64,000 nucleotides of DNA from Papiliotrema nemorosa (GCA_032158125.1 JASKOT010000036.1:102088-166087), one strand, 5' to 3'; counted from the first letter of the stretch, positions 1 through 13,953 are shown. Numbers and translations are program-made. The notes: generated by a model from the sequence alone, not told the origin.

Positions 1-2
1 TC

Positions 3-1734
3 CAATCCCCTAACGGGGCGACCATTTTCGATTTTGGGCAAAATTTCGTGGGATGGGTTCGACTCCTTGCTTTGCCCCCAAACGCTACGATCACAATGCG
101 ACATGCTGAAGTGCTGGAGAACGGGGAGCTGGGTACACGCCCACTACGAATTTGCAAAGCGACAGATATGGTCATTACGCCAAGAAGCGACCAGCAGGAG
201 CTGCTCGAAATGAAGTGGGAGCCCAAATTCACATTTCACGGTTTCCGTTATGTTCAGATTGACGGGTTTCATGAGATTACACTCGACCGTCTGGAAGGAG
301 TCGTAGTACATTCTGATATGGAACAACTGGGCACTTTCGAGTGCTCGCATGGGTGGATGAACCAATTTCACAAAAACACACAATGGGGACTACGAGGAAA
401 CTTCCTTAGTATTCCGACAGATTGTCCTCAACGCGATGAAAGGATGGGATGGACCGGTGATCTACAGGTGAATCCTGCTTTAGTCTCAACGCTGACTACA
501 GGCCTTTTGCTCCACCGCCAATTTTCTGTACAATACCAGCAGTTTGCTCGGAGACTGGTTGTGGGATCTGAGGGAAGAGCAGGAGGTCAACGATGGATTG
601 CCCCCACTTGTCGTCCCGGACATCCTCCACAACAACCCAAAAAAGCGGTTCGCGATCTGGGGTGATGTGGTGATACATGCTCCGTATGATCTATACAGCG
701 CCTTTGGCGACCAACGCATCTTGGAGGATCAGTGGAACAGCATGGTCGATTGGTTGGAAGTTGGCGTGGTGAGGGATAGTAGTGGCTTGTGGGATCCTCA
801 AAATCAGCAACTAGGTGACTGGCTGGACCCTTCTGCCCCTGACGATGTTCCAGACGATACTCATAGCGATCCTATCCTAGTAGCCAACTGTTTCCTCGTC
901 CATACGACTTGGCTGGTCAGTCAGATCGCTCGACAAATCGGCAAAACTACAGAAGCCGAATCCTACCACGACCGATACCTCGAGCTGCTTCAGGCATTTC
1001 AAAATGAATACATCACCCCGTCTGGAAACATAATGTCGGACACTCATGCTACACTCGCTCTCGCGCTGCATTTCAGTCTTTACGCCAATGACATTCAGCG
1101 AGCGCGAGCGGCCAAGCGCTTGGACTTTCATGTGCGACGAAGAGCTTTCAAGGTGTACATTGGATTTGCCGGAACACCCGTCATCCTGCCGGCCCTGGCA
1201 TCGTCTGGGTACATCGAAACAGCGTATCGGATGTTCCAGGAGAAACAATGCCCCTCGTTATTGTACCCCATCTCTATGGGCGCCACTACCATCTGGGAAC
1301 GTTGGAACTCCATCTTGCCCGATGGATCTATCAATCCGGGAGAAATGACCAGCTTCAACCATTATGCTCTCGGATCAGTATCTCGCTTCCTATATGAGAC
1401 AGTGGGAGGACTATCACCGCTTGAGCCAGGCTGGAAGATTGCTTTGATTCGACCACAGCCGGGCGGTTCCGTGACTTGGTGTAAAGTGTCTCACGTGAGC
1501 CCGTATGGGCTCTTCCGATGTGAATGGCGTATCGACGGAGGACGATTGAAGCTGCGAGTCGAGGTGCCTCCCAATGCGTCGGCGAAGATAGTCTTAGCAG
1601 GCAGAGAAGATGAATTGGTAGGCAGTGGATATCGAGAATTCGAGATCCCGTGGGAGCAAAGCAAGACCTGGCCACCTCGGGTTCTGCAACCCCCGCCCTT
1701 GAGACCTCAATTGATCGACGAGGTGGTAGACTGA
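3..1734 (+). CDS. alpha-L-rhamnosidase, GH78 (5' part outside window)
   Basis: Removes terminal alpha-L-rhamnose from glycosides and pectic side chains. The window opens inside the gene. Exons <3..467 and 502..1734 are joined by a 34-nt GT-AG intron that keeps frame. Visible GH78 landmarks are FDFGQNFVGWVRL just after the window start, the CPQRDERMGWTGD catalytic-domain motif near 430-460, then LGDW, the WGD segment, and GFAGTP followed by TTIWERWNS near 1160-1310, with a C-terminal beta-domain and a stop at 1732-1734. No signal peptide can be judged because the N-terminus is missing. It is tail-to-tail with the Zn2Cys6 regulator (stop-to-stop gap 53 bp). Family assignment is from recognised motifs; substrate specificity is inference. 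Confidence 0.9.
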
Positions 1735-1787
1735 GGCCAAAGAGGCCTATATATACATGCATAAACAGCCGGTTGCAATAGAACGTC

Positions 1788-4023
1788 TCAGGAACCCCAA
1801 TTAGTCTCTTCACCACCCGGTGGACCCATGGGCCAGGTCCACCAATCCATGCTTCCTCCAAAAGTATCGCCAGCATCAGCATTACCATGTTCCCCACTCC
1901 ACAGACTGAAAAAGTCGGCAAGATCGACATTTGTATCGCCAAAAACATTGGTAGAGGTGCCGTTCGACTTATCGCCTGAGTGACTTTGTGCAAGACCCAT
2001 CGATTGTAAGCGCGAGGTTTCCAGTTGCGACTTGTATTCAGCTAGACGCTCCTCTGTACCTGAGATCATCCGACCCAGCTCTGTGTCGCATCTGCTGAGA
2101 TTCGCATGTATCGACGAGAGTAACGAGGCGATATTGAGAGTGTCGGGAAGCGGTGATTTCGGGTGCAAATGCTGAAAATAGATGATACCAGTCGAAAGGG
2201 CAACGTAACAAAGCATGACTGCGCGACCAATAGCGGCGGGCCAATGAGCAAGTCTCCAGCTCTCTTCGAGGCAGTTGTTGAGCATACGGATAGACAATTG
2301 AGCGGCTAGCGTCATGGCTTGCAACCATGATGTATGTGTTTGGTCTCCTAGGAGCGGTGAGGGAAGACGATAGATCGACCAGACGTTGCGGGCGGATACC
2401 CACCATTGACAATACGTGATGTGACACAGCAGGTATTCTTTGGACCGGATGTCTAGATCTGAGTGGGAGTGACGTGCGGTAGACTCACTATCTATCGCTT
2501 TCACCGTCCGCAATAAAGCATCAAGGTCATTTGTGCACTCTTTAACGATCTCATTCCCTTTGATGACATCCACGACGGAAGGACTGATGACGCGCTGCAG
2601 ATCCTGCCATGCGCGACTATGCTTGAACAAAATGCTCAAACATTCTTGCTCGTACATGAGATGCCGATCGAGGTCGCATTCCATATGATGCAGTTGAAGA
2701 AAGGCGAGAATTTTAGGTTGGGCCCCCTCGACCAGCACCGGTAACGAAGCCCACGGACAACGACTGTGTGCAAACCTGCAAGGCGTCAGAACACGTACAC
2801 CATACTTAATAACTTTACACATACCATGCGGATCGGTTGATAACACTCATGAACAGTCGGGCGTCGTTGAGTTGCTGCTCTAGGTGACGTACAGGTGTCC
2901 CACTCTCCAGTAATGCCAATAGTCTATCTAGAAAGACAGATTGTCCCATCTCCCTCACTTGAGCATACGCCAATCCGATCATCCTAGAGGCATCCAAATC
3001 GTTCGTGTCAAGACCCGATCCGGGAGGTAGGAGGGATAAGACGAAAGCTGCCATGATGCCCTCCAGACTTGGTCGACATCCGCGATGGTAAGCGTCGAGA
3101 TTCTGTATCAAGTAAGCTTTGAGATTGGCGACTTGAGCTGCAGTGAACAATGGTAATAGATTGGGGCAATGAGTGATATAGTATAGACAGGCGGACACGT
3201 AAAAGGGCTGAGCAGGGATACTGGATCGAACCTGCATCAAATGAGGATGGGGGAAAACCGCAGTGCAATGGTATTTGAAGCTGTCACTTTAGTCTTGGAG
3301 ACCGAAGAGACGAATCCTGAACTTACAGTTGATACGCGGATTCGGCTTGATCCTTGGTGATGATTCCTTCTGCAAGGGGATCTCGCAAACCAAGTTCCCC
3401 TTTACTCTTCATTCCTCTATGAACCAGCCCGAATGATTCTGGATCTGCCCAGCGCCTGTACCATGTCTCATCTCTCTCTTCTCCCCCGGGGACTGGTCTT
3501 CCTTCATCACTTGATCGTACAGTCGGGATGGGCTCGATGGTTGGTGCAGAAGCCGAAGGAGTCTGCGTGTTGGGACCATTGAGAGAGAAATCGAAATGGT
3601 TGGCTGGAGAGCTGTTGGACAGCGTCGCATGGTTTCTAAGATTTTGCACCTCTTTCTCCAGTGTAGCGAGACGGCTCAGAATGGCAGAGAAGTCGTTTGT
3701 ATCATATGTCACCTCTGTCGGGGCAGGGCCAGTAACGTCAGGCTCGCCGGCATGTTTTTTTTCGAGTGAGCAAGCCGTGCCGAGCTGTTTGCATCGATGA
3801 CACCCTCGCCGGTCTATGAGATCGCATTTCGATCTTCGCGCCCGACAAGCGTTGCATGCTGTCGATCCCCTTGTTCTAGCTCGCTTCGTCTGAAAGAATC
3901 GCGCGTCAGCCAAGGCTCACTACCCGACAGACCGGCGGAGCGCGTGAGGTCAATACCACTCACTGCGTGGTTATCACTTGAGCTGGACCCCACATCTGTG
4001 TTGACAGCCTGAGGATATGACAT
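1788..4023 (-). CDS. Zn2Cys6 fungal transcription factor
   Basis: Nuclear DNA-binding regulator. Model: complement(1788..2775, 2825..3280, 3327..3889, 3964..4023), 688 aa, all four junctions in phase with GT-AG ends. The N-terminus holds the binuclear cluster: ACNACRARRSKCD, then CHRCKQLGTAC, preceded by basic residues (TKRARTRG). A coiled-coil-like stretch (ILSRLATLEKEVQNLR) follows, as usual for dimeric family members. The middle part carries the fungal-specific transcription-factor homology domain (about residues 250-550), and the C-terminus is Asn/Gly/Trp rich. The start at 4023 is the first in-frame ATG upstream of the first intron. It lies between the rhamnosidase and a secreted hydrolase, so a role in glycoside utilisation is a reasonable guess but not shown. 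Confidence 0.85.
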
Positions 4024-4309
4024 CCGAATGGAACGAGGACGCGCTCTGAACGCAGAGTTGACATCGCAGGAGGTCTTGTTCGACTGAGGAGGTCGCAAAA
4101 GAGCGGAAGTCTGCAACTTTCATCCTTCCCTGAGCGGAGTTTACCTGTTGCCTGAGGGATTTGTTTGCACCACCTTGGACACGGAAATGCATGGCTACCA
4201 GACGCCTCACTCACTATCTTGTACCCTTACCCAAGTAATGACCGTGGACATGAATGCCTGCACGTGTCTTACCTTGTCGCCAGACATTGTCGTCTGTCCT
4301 ATCACCCAT

Positions 4310-6157
4310 CTAAGTCCGATTCGGAGGTTGCTTGTATTCTACACCATCGATGGTTGTGGTCAAACTGCCCTGTGCCAGAACTTGGGGGTAGTTGTAGTCG
4401 AGGCCGAGATGCAGTCCTCCAGGAGAAGTGATCTTGGTATTGTAGGTGTTGCCGGCGGTAGAAGTGAGATTCGAATACCAGTCGGTCAAGAAATAGGTAG
4501 CATTCAAGGGGATGACAGTGGCATTCTCCCAACCATTGATGTAATTGAGACCATCGTCCGAGTATCCAACGTAATCCGCAGCGACGCTTTGGATCCGAGT
4601 ACCGTTCAGTGTGACAGTGACGTTCGCGTAACCGGCCGAGTGACCGTACAGCGTGTAATTTCCAGTAGGAATGATGTTGGAAGAGTGTACTGGACCAATT
4701 GCCGCATCGTATGGTGTACCCCAAGGGAAAGAATCTGGAATCACAGCAACAGGCTCGTATGGCACTGGGGAGCGGGAAGTGAGATTTGCGACCATAATTC
4801 GGTATTCTCTACCGTTTGGGGGGGTAGGACAGGGAAGCGGATTATCTCCACCACACGATGGCGAAACCACCAACGCTTGATGGTAGACGATCTTGGTCCC
4901 GTCCCACGACCAACGGGGATCTGACCGAGCATTCCAATTGGGATCGTTGATGCTGTTTGCAGTGCCGTCTCCGGCTGCGTTGATTTGCTGACCTCCGTAG
5001 CCTGCTCTATCACCGCAGAAATCGAGAAGCCAGGGCTGGAAAAATCGACGATCTAGATTGTTCCGAAGCGAGGCCACCGTCCCCGCCAATACCAGATCAT
5101 TGATAGGCGGAACACCGCGAAGACCATCGTACCAGTTGGTTCTGTTGGTTCCACGGGTATCTAAAACGACGGTCCATTTGCCATCTTTGCTAACATCGAC
5201 CGGATCAGCGTAACCTGGCAACGATGTCAAACGTCGGACCCTTCCATCTGAGAGTCGATTCGAGATGATGTCTACGTTATCCGATTCGAAAAAGGCGGTT
5301 GACAAACACTCATCACCTCGTCCTGTCCAGCCTCGCCACTCGCCGATCTGTATGACAGTATCATTGAAATACATCTGGTCACCCTCAACTCTGATTTGTG
5401 GGGTGTTGTCCTTGTTGGCAAATTGCCAAACGTGCGTGAGGTCATATCGCGGAGACCTAGGTTCGCCAACACCAGGCGAGGGGTTGAACTCCAACCGGGC
5501 GTTGAAAGCATTCTGTCCCAGCTGACCACCTTCAAAGGAAAAGAGGTTGAAGCCCAGGTGGACTTGGTCTGGGTGAACACGGAGTTCTCTGATGGGTGCA
5601 CCTGGTCCAGAGCCGTTAACCGAGGTGGAAAAGTGCAACGGGTAGACATGAGTGTTGTTGGGAGTGCTGGCCTCACTAGCGAAAAGCTCGTCAGATTCCA
5701 CAATGAACGTGTTGGCCAAAAGTCGTTTGCCATCGGTAAACGCCTGCGGATAGTCTAGCACCTGTGTGGTTGACCCTACGAACCCGGTTCCGCATGTGAT
5801 GCATTTCCAGGGGTCACCGTTGGGAAATGTTTCGCCATTTGTCTTGATAATGATGACGTGCTCTCCGGAGTAGATGCTGTCGGTGGTGGAACCGGTATAA
5901 TTGACAGAAGAAATCACATGGATATCATCTGGGAGGAAGCTACCGCTGTAAGCCTCTGTTGCGCCATTGATACAGCCAGTTCCGCGAGGGTTGACCTCAG
6001 TGGTACACGATCCAACATCATCAGAGGGCGATACAGGAGGAAGGGGGAGCTCAAACACCTCGATCGGTTCTGGATCCGGTATAGGACCGCAATCGAAGTA
6101 TAGAGCCTGGACGATAGGTATTAATCCTAGACCAACCCGCGCTAAGGAAAGGAGCAT
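4310..6157 (-). CDS. secreted beta-propeller-type hydrolase, saponin-hydrolase-like
   Basis: Single-exon gene of 615 aa, unusual here because neighbours are intron-rich. It begins with a hydrophobic signal peptide (LLSLARVGLGLIPIVQA) followed by a mature N-terminus with paired cysteines (FDCG, GSCTTEVNPRGTGC, KCITCGTG). Many N-glycosylation sequons (for example NYTG, NGS, NRTN, NATY) mark it as extracellular. Motifs such as DPRWSWDGTKIVYHQ and DVSKDGKWTVVLD resemble the WD40-like/TolB beta-propeller repeats that read 'what the sequence says about itself' in secreted enzymes. The LPPVSPS...GTGCI start resembles fungal proteins annotated as soyasaponin hydrolase; this is recalled similarity only. 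Its neighbours are rhamnosidase, beta-glucosidase and a regulator, so action on plant glycosides is plausible. Confidence 0.6.
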   Translation of the reverse strand: MLLSLARVGLGLIPIVQALYFDCGPIPDPEPIEVFELPLPPVSPSDDVGSCTTEVNPRGTGCINGATEAYSGSFLPDDIHVISSVNYTGSTTDSIYSGEHVIIIKTNGETFPNGDPWKCITCGTGFVGSTTQVLDYPQAFTDGKRLLANTFIVESDELFASEASTPNNTHVYPLHFSTSVNGSGPGAPIRELRVHPDQVHLGFNLFSFEGGQLGQNAFNARLEFNPSPGVGEPRSPRYDLTHVWQFANKDNTPQIRVEGDQMYFNDTVIQIGEWRGWTGRGDECLSTAFFESDNVDIISNRLSDGRVRRLTSLPGYADPVDVSKDGKWTVVLDTRGTNRTNWYDGLRGVPPINDLVLAGTVASLRNNLDRRFFQPWLLDFCGDRAGYGGQQINAAGDGTANSINDPNWNARSDPRWSWDGTKIVYHQALVVSPSCGGDNPLPCPTPPNGREYRIMVANLTSRSPVPYEPVAVIPDSFPWGTPYDAAIGPVHSSNIIPTGNYTLYGHSAGYANVTVTLNGTRIQSVAADYVGYSDDGLNYINGWENATVIPLNATYFLTDWYSNLTSTAGNTYNTKITSPGGLHLGLDYNYPQVLAQGSLTTTIDGVEYKQPPNRT

Positions 6158-6517
6158 CTACCATTAGATACAGGTGGGTCGTAGTGCCTCACCTCTGAGT
6201 GTGATCCGAACTGAAGATGTGGGGCATAATGGAGCTCCGGGACTCTTTAAGTATTCCCGCTGGTACGAGTATGTATTTCAGTTAAAGCAGTTAATCTGAC
6301 ACATCAGATTTTGAGCGCAATCTCCGGGGCGCGGAGTACAATGTTTCGCTGAGGAGCAGCGATTCTTATCGGCAGATGGTCGGCGTCAAACCATTGGGCG
6401 GACTCGAATTGAACCGAGAGTCCATGAAGGAGGGTGGTAGCCTGCGGGTCTTACTTAACGCCTGAGGAAACGGCTATAGCTCTTCTACACAAAGAACAAG
6501 AGCCACTCTGACTGATC
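6158..6517. other. intergenic, divergent promoter region
   Basis: Lies between the divergently transcribed secreted hydrolase (start 6157, minus) and the beta-glucosidase (start 6518 or 6554, plus). No open gene structure is visible. It presumably carries both promoters. Confidence 0.5.
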
Positions 6518-8394
<1,877 letters not shown>

Positions 8395-8703
8395 GGTCAA
8401 TAGCATGTCAAGCCAATAGCTTGTATCATTAAAGATTGTGGTTTCTTCGGTGCAGCGTGGAACTTCAGGTTCGCTCCATGTTTCCTTGTCATTGACAGTA
8501 CGAGTACCGAAGATTTTCCCGCCGAACGCTTTCGGATCACCTACTACCGTTTTGAGGTATACTCCCACCCATACCCTCCCAGAAGAACTTTCGAGTGAGT
8601 CCTAGTACGCTTTCCTTTGGAATATGGTCAATTGCTGCTTGGATTTGTCCCATGTGAGCACGACGTTCTTCATGAAGTTTGGGCCACTGTGCAATGAGCT
8701 CGC
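8395..8703. other. intergenic between convergent genes
   Basis: About 310 bp between the stops of the beta-glucosidase and the aspartic protease. No gene structure seen; expected to hold both polyadenylation regions. Confidence 0.5.
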
Positions 8704-10027
8704 TCAGCTGTCACGCGTTGAGACCGTGAAAACGTACAGTCCAGCGCTGTTGGGTCCAGCATCTGCCGCGTTGACGTAACATCCCCCATTCCCATCGTAG
8801 GCCAGCAGATCTCTCTTGTCAAAGGCAATTTCGACCCCGTTCCAAATGGTTGACAGTGCTGGAAGCCCTGAACCATCGCAAGCAGAAGACTTGATTTGGG
8901 AAGACCAAGCGTTCCAGACCGGTGTAGGCATATACACACCGGGTGCCCCACTATCAATGTTGGCATAAACCGCAGTCTGGTTGATGGCGTTGGATCCGGG
9001 GAACTTGAAGGTTATCTTAACATCAGGTGCCGACCAAGCCTGTTCTGGCATCAAACCGGACGGTCCTCCAACTTGCCAGCTGATGAGTGGGACAGTCACC
9101 TGTGCGTTGGTCACCGCCACGTTCGAGGGTCGGCCACCGAGGACAAGCTGTCCCGCTGGTTGGCGTCCAACATGCGTCGCATCGTGTGGCACACGATCGA
9201 ATGCCAGTGTGTGGTCTTGACAGGGTTAGCGAAGGATGCCACACATAGCTCGATAGCGGAAAAACAAAGCGACAACACGACTCACACTGGGACGCCCCTT
9301 GTTGCCATGCTAGAGTCACAGGATTGGGAAAGATGACACGATCGTTGTCCTCTGGAGTCGTATGCGTGCGGTCATACTGGTATATCTGATTGGTGTAGAG
9401 AGACCCAAGTCCAATGAGGCCAGAGTTGTAGCCATCACCGTTCCAGTGTGCCTTGTTGACGACACCAAAGAGCTGTCCAGGGAGCGTCATTTGCCCTAAT
9501 TTCGCAGTTGCATTCCATCCGTATCCGATGAGATACTCTCCATCGGCGTAACCAGTGTTGAAGAAGGTGTTTGTCATGTTCTTGCCGGTAGCTTTGTGAA
9601 CAGAGAAACCCGGTCCGCCGAAGTTGCATTGGCTGCGGGTCGATGCTGAACCGTCCTCATTGATGCATTGATAATCATCGGTGACCACCCATAGATTTGA
9701 CGATCCTGTGTCGATGAAGAGATTCACAGTCTGCCCGGCCAGTGTCATAGGTATCGAGTATCTGTACGTCAATACGCATACAAGGAAGCTGAAACCCAAA
9801 CCTCACGAGAAAGATGTGTCCGGCGTCATTAAGCCCGTCGAAGTAGCTCGTCTGAGTATGGTGTCTGCGGTGAAGGGCACCGCAGAATGCGTGATCGGTA
9901 TACTGATATCGGACAAGGGGATAATGTTGTCTTTTTCTGCAAGTTCTCGAAGAGGGCTGGCTGTACCGAACATCGAGAGATACGTTAAGAGGGCCCAGAG
10001 GGCAATAGTGATCGAAGTGCGAATCAT
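8704..10027 (-). CDS. secreted aspartic protease, pepsin family A1
   Basis: Extracellular endopeptidase. Model: complement(8704..9215, 9286..9761, 9807..10027), 402 aa, three exons in phase. The N-terminus is a signal peptide (IRTSITIALWALLTYL) followed by a propeptide. The first catalytic motif is LFIDTGSSNLWVV. The second lobe reads ANIDSGAPGVYMP, so the second catalytic triad is Asp-Ser-Gly instead of the commoner Asp-Thr-Gly; DSG is functional in many A1 enzymes. Sequons (NMT, NQT, NAT) fit secretion. The second lobe is compact and ends soon after the motif. Other in-frame ATGs upstream lie outside the signal peptide, so 10027 was chosen. Confidence 0.85.
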
Positions 10028-10086
10028 GCTGTGTTCAAGAGCTGAGTAGGCTGTAATATTCCAATCTGATCGCATTGCCGTCTTCC

Positions 10087-10102
10087 TATATATATATATA
10101 TT
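10087..10102. repeat. (TA)n microsatellite
   Basis: Run of alternating T and A about 60 bp upstream of the aspartic protease start (10027, minus). It may act as the TATA region of that gene. Confidence 0.6.
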
Positions 10103-11002
10103 TGGAAAAGGTCCGCGGCACTCACGCTGGCTCTGCCGTCCGGAGGCGATAGTTCAAACATGCTGTCTCACCAGCATAAGTTCTGCGGTGTCAAGGAGTT
10201 CTCAAGGTTAGATGCGGCTTGTGACGATCGGTCGTTGCGTTACGATACGCCGTCAAAAGGTCCTTTGTGCGGTTTCTCTTGTCAGCAGGCATGCTCTTTC
10301 CTGATAACTCAGGTTCGGTAAGTTCAAGCCAAAATAGTGCACGCAATCGGAACTGAGATCCTGGCTGCAGCTCGATCGCAAAGATTGGCCACAGACATAC
10401 AGTACTCGAGTACCTGTTCCTGTAAACCGCCGCATGCGTGACGGTGTGGGGTCCCAAAAGAGAGTCGGCCCGTCTACTCTCCTTAGTCTGAACGTCCCTA
10501 GATCTAGTGTCTAGTGCCTGGTCGGGCCGCAAGGATGTGATTCTTATCGTCAGATCTCGAATCAGCGGCGGAATTCAACGGCGTTCAACAGCGTTCACAA
10601 GAAACTCAATCACGCCAGCATTTAGTCACATTGAGTTAACTGAGTGTGCATCCTTAGAGGGCAGTGATACACTTGCTGCATCAGTGGACCCAGCGATCCA
10701 GCCGAACCCCGAGTATGGGAACTGACATGTATGTATCGTTCGGTCCTGCAGATAGAGATAATCGCGACACAAATGCTGTGCAAAATGCGATGTCGCCTCA
10801 TGGCACTAAGCCATTTCCGTACGGATCTCATTGGGTATCAAGGCACGGGTGTGATTCGGGGTGCCTGATGTTGGACGCTGATCTTCGCCGACGGCTTGTC
10901 TATGTCTACATGTATGTCGGTAAAATGGTCAGGCCGGAAGAAGCAAGAATACGATATCCGACCGGTGTATGTATATATGGCATTATAGTTCCCCGAGAGA
11001 TA
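10103..11002. other. intergenic, no gene recognised
   Basis: About 900 bp between the protease promoter and the 3' end of the GABA aminotransferase. Both strands contain only short, low-complexity or shadow ORFs. A plus-strand 182-codon ORF (10664-11212) overlaps the aminotransferase 3' end and resembles no family. Confidence 0.5.
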
Positions 11003-12657
11003 TCACATATTCTTGAAAGACGTTTCTATCGTGCTCAAGAGAACCTCTTGATGTTTGTCACCAAATGTCAACATGGGCCTCAACCTGACGGATCGCTCTC
11101 CACATCCACCCATTTGTACCCCATTCTTCCTCATGTGACCCAGGAATGTATCCCTCATACCGCCAGTCTTGAAGTCCCACGACAAGAACGTCCCCTCACC
11201 CTGTCCTCGTAGATTCTCCACTCTCGATTCCGCCTTGAACATCGAGGTGAGAGCCTCGGCGAGTGATGTACCCTGCTTGGCGGTGTGTTGAACGAGTTGA
11301 TGTTTATCAATAAGCTCGATGAGTTTTCTAGCTTGGAGAGCTCGAACTGGGTCTCCCATCCATGTACCGTAGATCCTGTAAGCGGAGGAAGGTCGAGTCT
11401 CAGCCTTGTGGAAGACACCCGATGCTTGCATTTTCTTTGAGAAGGTGACAAAGTCGGGCTCTTCACCTGTGGGCAGTTGCCAGTGCTCGTGCGCCCAGAA
11501 TTTACCGGTAGCTCCAGCACCGGTCTGGACTTCGTCGACGATAAAGTATGCGCCGTGCTTTTTGGCAAGTCGTCGCAAAGATCGGAAGTAAGCTGGGGAG
11601 GCGTGCTTGTCACCACCCTCGGAGAGAACAGGCTCAATAATGACAGCTGCGACAGGTCTAGACGCTTTGCTGAATGGTCAGCGCATTTCAACTTGATGAC
11701 GCACCTGTCAATCAGAATCTGCTCGTATGCCTCCAAGCATCTTTTCTCTTCTGCCTCGTTCTCCTTGACGTACTCCTCCAATGGGTACTGTAATTGTGGG
11801 AAAGGAGCAACTGGCCAGTCGAAAGCGGGAATATCGACCTTGTGGATGGCTTTGGATCGTGTAGCAGAAAGGGAGCCAAACAGACGACCGTGGAAACCAG
11901 AGGTGAAGGATAGAACGGTGAGATCAGGAGATCCTGGCTTTTGATTGACCATACAGGAGTCTGTCGATCAGCAAAGATGTCATGGCAGGTGATCTATACT
12001 GACCAAGTTCCTCTTGCGTAAAGTCGGCGTTGTTTCTCTCCCTCGCTCGGTATGCCATGAATGCAGCTTTGAACGCATTTTCGTTGGCTGAAGACCCACA
12101 CAGAGTCGTCATCAAGTTGTCCAACCCGGCCGGTGCAACCTTCATCAGACCCGTGTTGAGCCATTCGGCCCATTGGACAGGTGGGAAAGAGCCCAAGGCG
12201 GGTCGGTTCATTACTGCGGTGACGAAGTCGGGCTTATGATAAGCGATCATTCGAAGACATGCTAGGTGTAGCTTACCGTTCGCGCGACATCGAGAAGCTC
12301 AGGGACATTGTACCCCAATGCAATAGAGGAAATTTGAGCGAAAACATCGAGCAAGACGTTGCCGTCTGCGTCTACCAGGTAGTTCCCACTCGACTTGTTG
12401 TAATCAGGAATCAAAATGTGTGTCCTGCTATCTTGGATCTTGCCAATCTCTTTCGACTAGAAGTCAGCTCTGGAAATATACTCTCGGTGAGAGGGACGTA
12501 CTGCGGCATGACCTTTGGGTCCTGGGACAGACTCGGTGTGAACGACCGGTTGAGCGGGTTCATCTGGGATAAGGGTGGTAGAGGCGAAACATCGCACAGC
12601 GGCCGGACGCGAGGGTCCAGCCATTCGGGCAATTCGAGCAGCTGCACGTTGAGACAT
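11003..12657 (-). CDS. 4-aminobutyrate aminotransferase (GABA transaminase)
   Basis: PLP enzyme converting GABA and 2-oxoglutarate to succinate semialdehyde and glutamate. Model: complement(11003..11657, 11705..11960, 12004..12232, 12277..12456, 12502..12657), 491 aa, five exons all in phase. Landmarks: [20 protein letters not shown], the cofactor-binding [56 protein letters not shown] and the Schiff-base lysine in [10 protein letters not shown]. The first about 35 residues are rich in Arg, Ala and Ser without acidic residues, which suggests a mitochondrial presequence. Length matches the family. It is the closest counterpart of yeast UGA1 by motif, from memory. Confidence 0.92.
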
Positions 12658-13101
12658 GACGGGCAAGATGAAGAGTGATACGATGGATTGAGACGTCTGT
12701 GAAGAGTAGGTGAAAGAGATATATACCCCCTATCTCTGTTTTGGCGTCTTCTGCGCGTAAAATGCGGAACTACTGGCCTATTCTCCGAAGCGAGAAGGAT
12801 GAAATCCCGGTTAGCCGAGTTTTCCCCCTTATTGCTGCCACCTGCCCAGCCTGCATCTCGGCTAAAGGCAATGCATATCGGGGTATGACACGGGAATAGG
12901 AAGGAAACCCCGCAAAGCGTCTTGTGGCAGCGCAGACGGGATTGCACCAGGGCGTGTGCCTTTCTTGCATTTCATGTCGAGTTATCAGACGGAGGCGCCG
13001 CGCGACGGCTGTCACGACCTAGTTATCGGTCCTGGTCATTGCTACATCTGATACATCTAAATCAAGGTCGTCAAAGGATACTTATTACAGCGTCAATCTC
13101 T
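12658..13101. other. intergenic, promoter of the aminotransferase
   Basis: About 440 bp upstream of the GABA aminotransferase start and downstream of the SDR stop (both minus strand). No gene seen. Confidence 0.5.
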
Positions 13102-13953
13102 CTACCAAGGCACCACGCCTGATCGTCCTATCATCTCGCCGAGATGATCATCCCACTCGCCTTGAATCACCTTTTTCACCAATTCCGCACTATGCGTCGC
13201 GTCATCGACACCCATCTCTCTCTTCTTCTCCGCTGACCCTCCGCCGAAACCCGTAGCCATCCTCCCTGGGTCGACGATCGTGACTTTGACTCCGTCATTC
13301 GCGAATACTCGGACCCAATTTCGAGCCATCATATTCGAAGCGGCCTTGCTGGATCGATAGCCTGGAATGGAGAAATTGTCCTGTTTGGGCCATCCTGCCG
13401 GTGGTGGGGTATTCCATTGTTGCTTGAGACCCTTGTCCATCTCGAACGAAGCGGTAGTAGAGGAGACGAAGATGACACGGGGCGAGGTTGATTTGATCAA
13501 GAGCGGTGCCAAGGCGGCAGTGAGAAAGTTGGGTCCGACCACGTTGAGCGCGTATGATTTGGTCCAGGCTTCCCAAGCGGTGTACTCGCCTTTGCCGACC
13601 AAAAGATCGAGAGAGGCTCCTGTCAAAGTTAGCGGGAAAGCAGTCTCAGGAAAGACGGACGACTCGCCAGCATTATTGATCAATACGTCCAGTCTTCCAA
13701 ATTCCTCGGTCACCTCTTTGGCCAACGCGTTGATGCTGGCCTCGGATTCCACGTCGAGCGGCTTGGCTACAAGAGCCTGAGCATCGATGCCGGATCCAGT
13801 GAGCTCGGTGAGGGCGGCCTGAGCTTTGCCGAGGTCTCGAGCAGTGAGAATCACCTTGAAAGAGTCGCAACCACCATTCTGGAGCAGAGACCGGACAATC
13901 TCGAGCCCAAGACCTCTGTTGGCTCCGGTAACAAGGGCGATTTGTTGGGTCAT
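13102..13953 (-). CDS. short-chain dehydrogenase/reductase (carbonyl-reductase-like)
   Basis: Single exon, 283 aa. Rossmann cofactor motif TGANRGLG at residues 9-16, followed by LDVLINNAG near residue 90, and the catalytic Tyr-x3-Lys as YRSSK near residue 205, preceded by FVSS. The mid-protein insertion before the active site (GASLDLLVGKGEYTAWEAW) and the RGLG cofactor loop fit NADPH-dependent carbonyl reductases. Substrate unknown. It lies between the GABA aminotransferase and a glutamine amidotransferase, which gives no clear pathway link. Confidence 0.88.
   Translation of the reverse strand: MTQQIALVTGANRGLGLEIVRSLLQNGGCDSFKVILTARDLGKAQAALTELTGSGIDAQALVAKPLDVESEASINALAKEVTEEFGRLDVLINNAGESSVFPETAFPLTLTGASLDLLVGKGEYTAWEAWTKSYALNVVGPNFLTAALAPLLIKSTSPRVIFVSSTTASFEMDKGLKQQWNTPPPAGWPKQDNFSIPGYRSSKAASNMMARNWVRVFANDGVKVTIVDPGRMATGFGGGSAEKKREMGVDDATHSAELVKKVIQGEWDDHLGEMIGRSGVVPW

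Noticed and set aside
4148..4924. 258-codon open frame on the plus strand
   Set aside because: Shadow of the 3' end of the secreted hydrolase on the minus strand; no family pattern.
10664..11212. 182-codon plus-strand ORF
   Set aside because: No recognisable domain, overlaps the 3' end of the GABA aminotransferase and contains low-complexity stretches.
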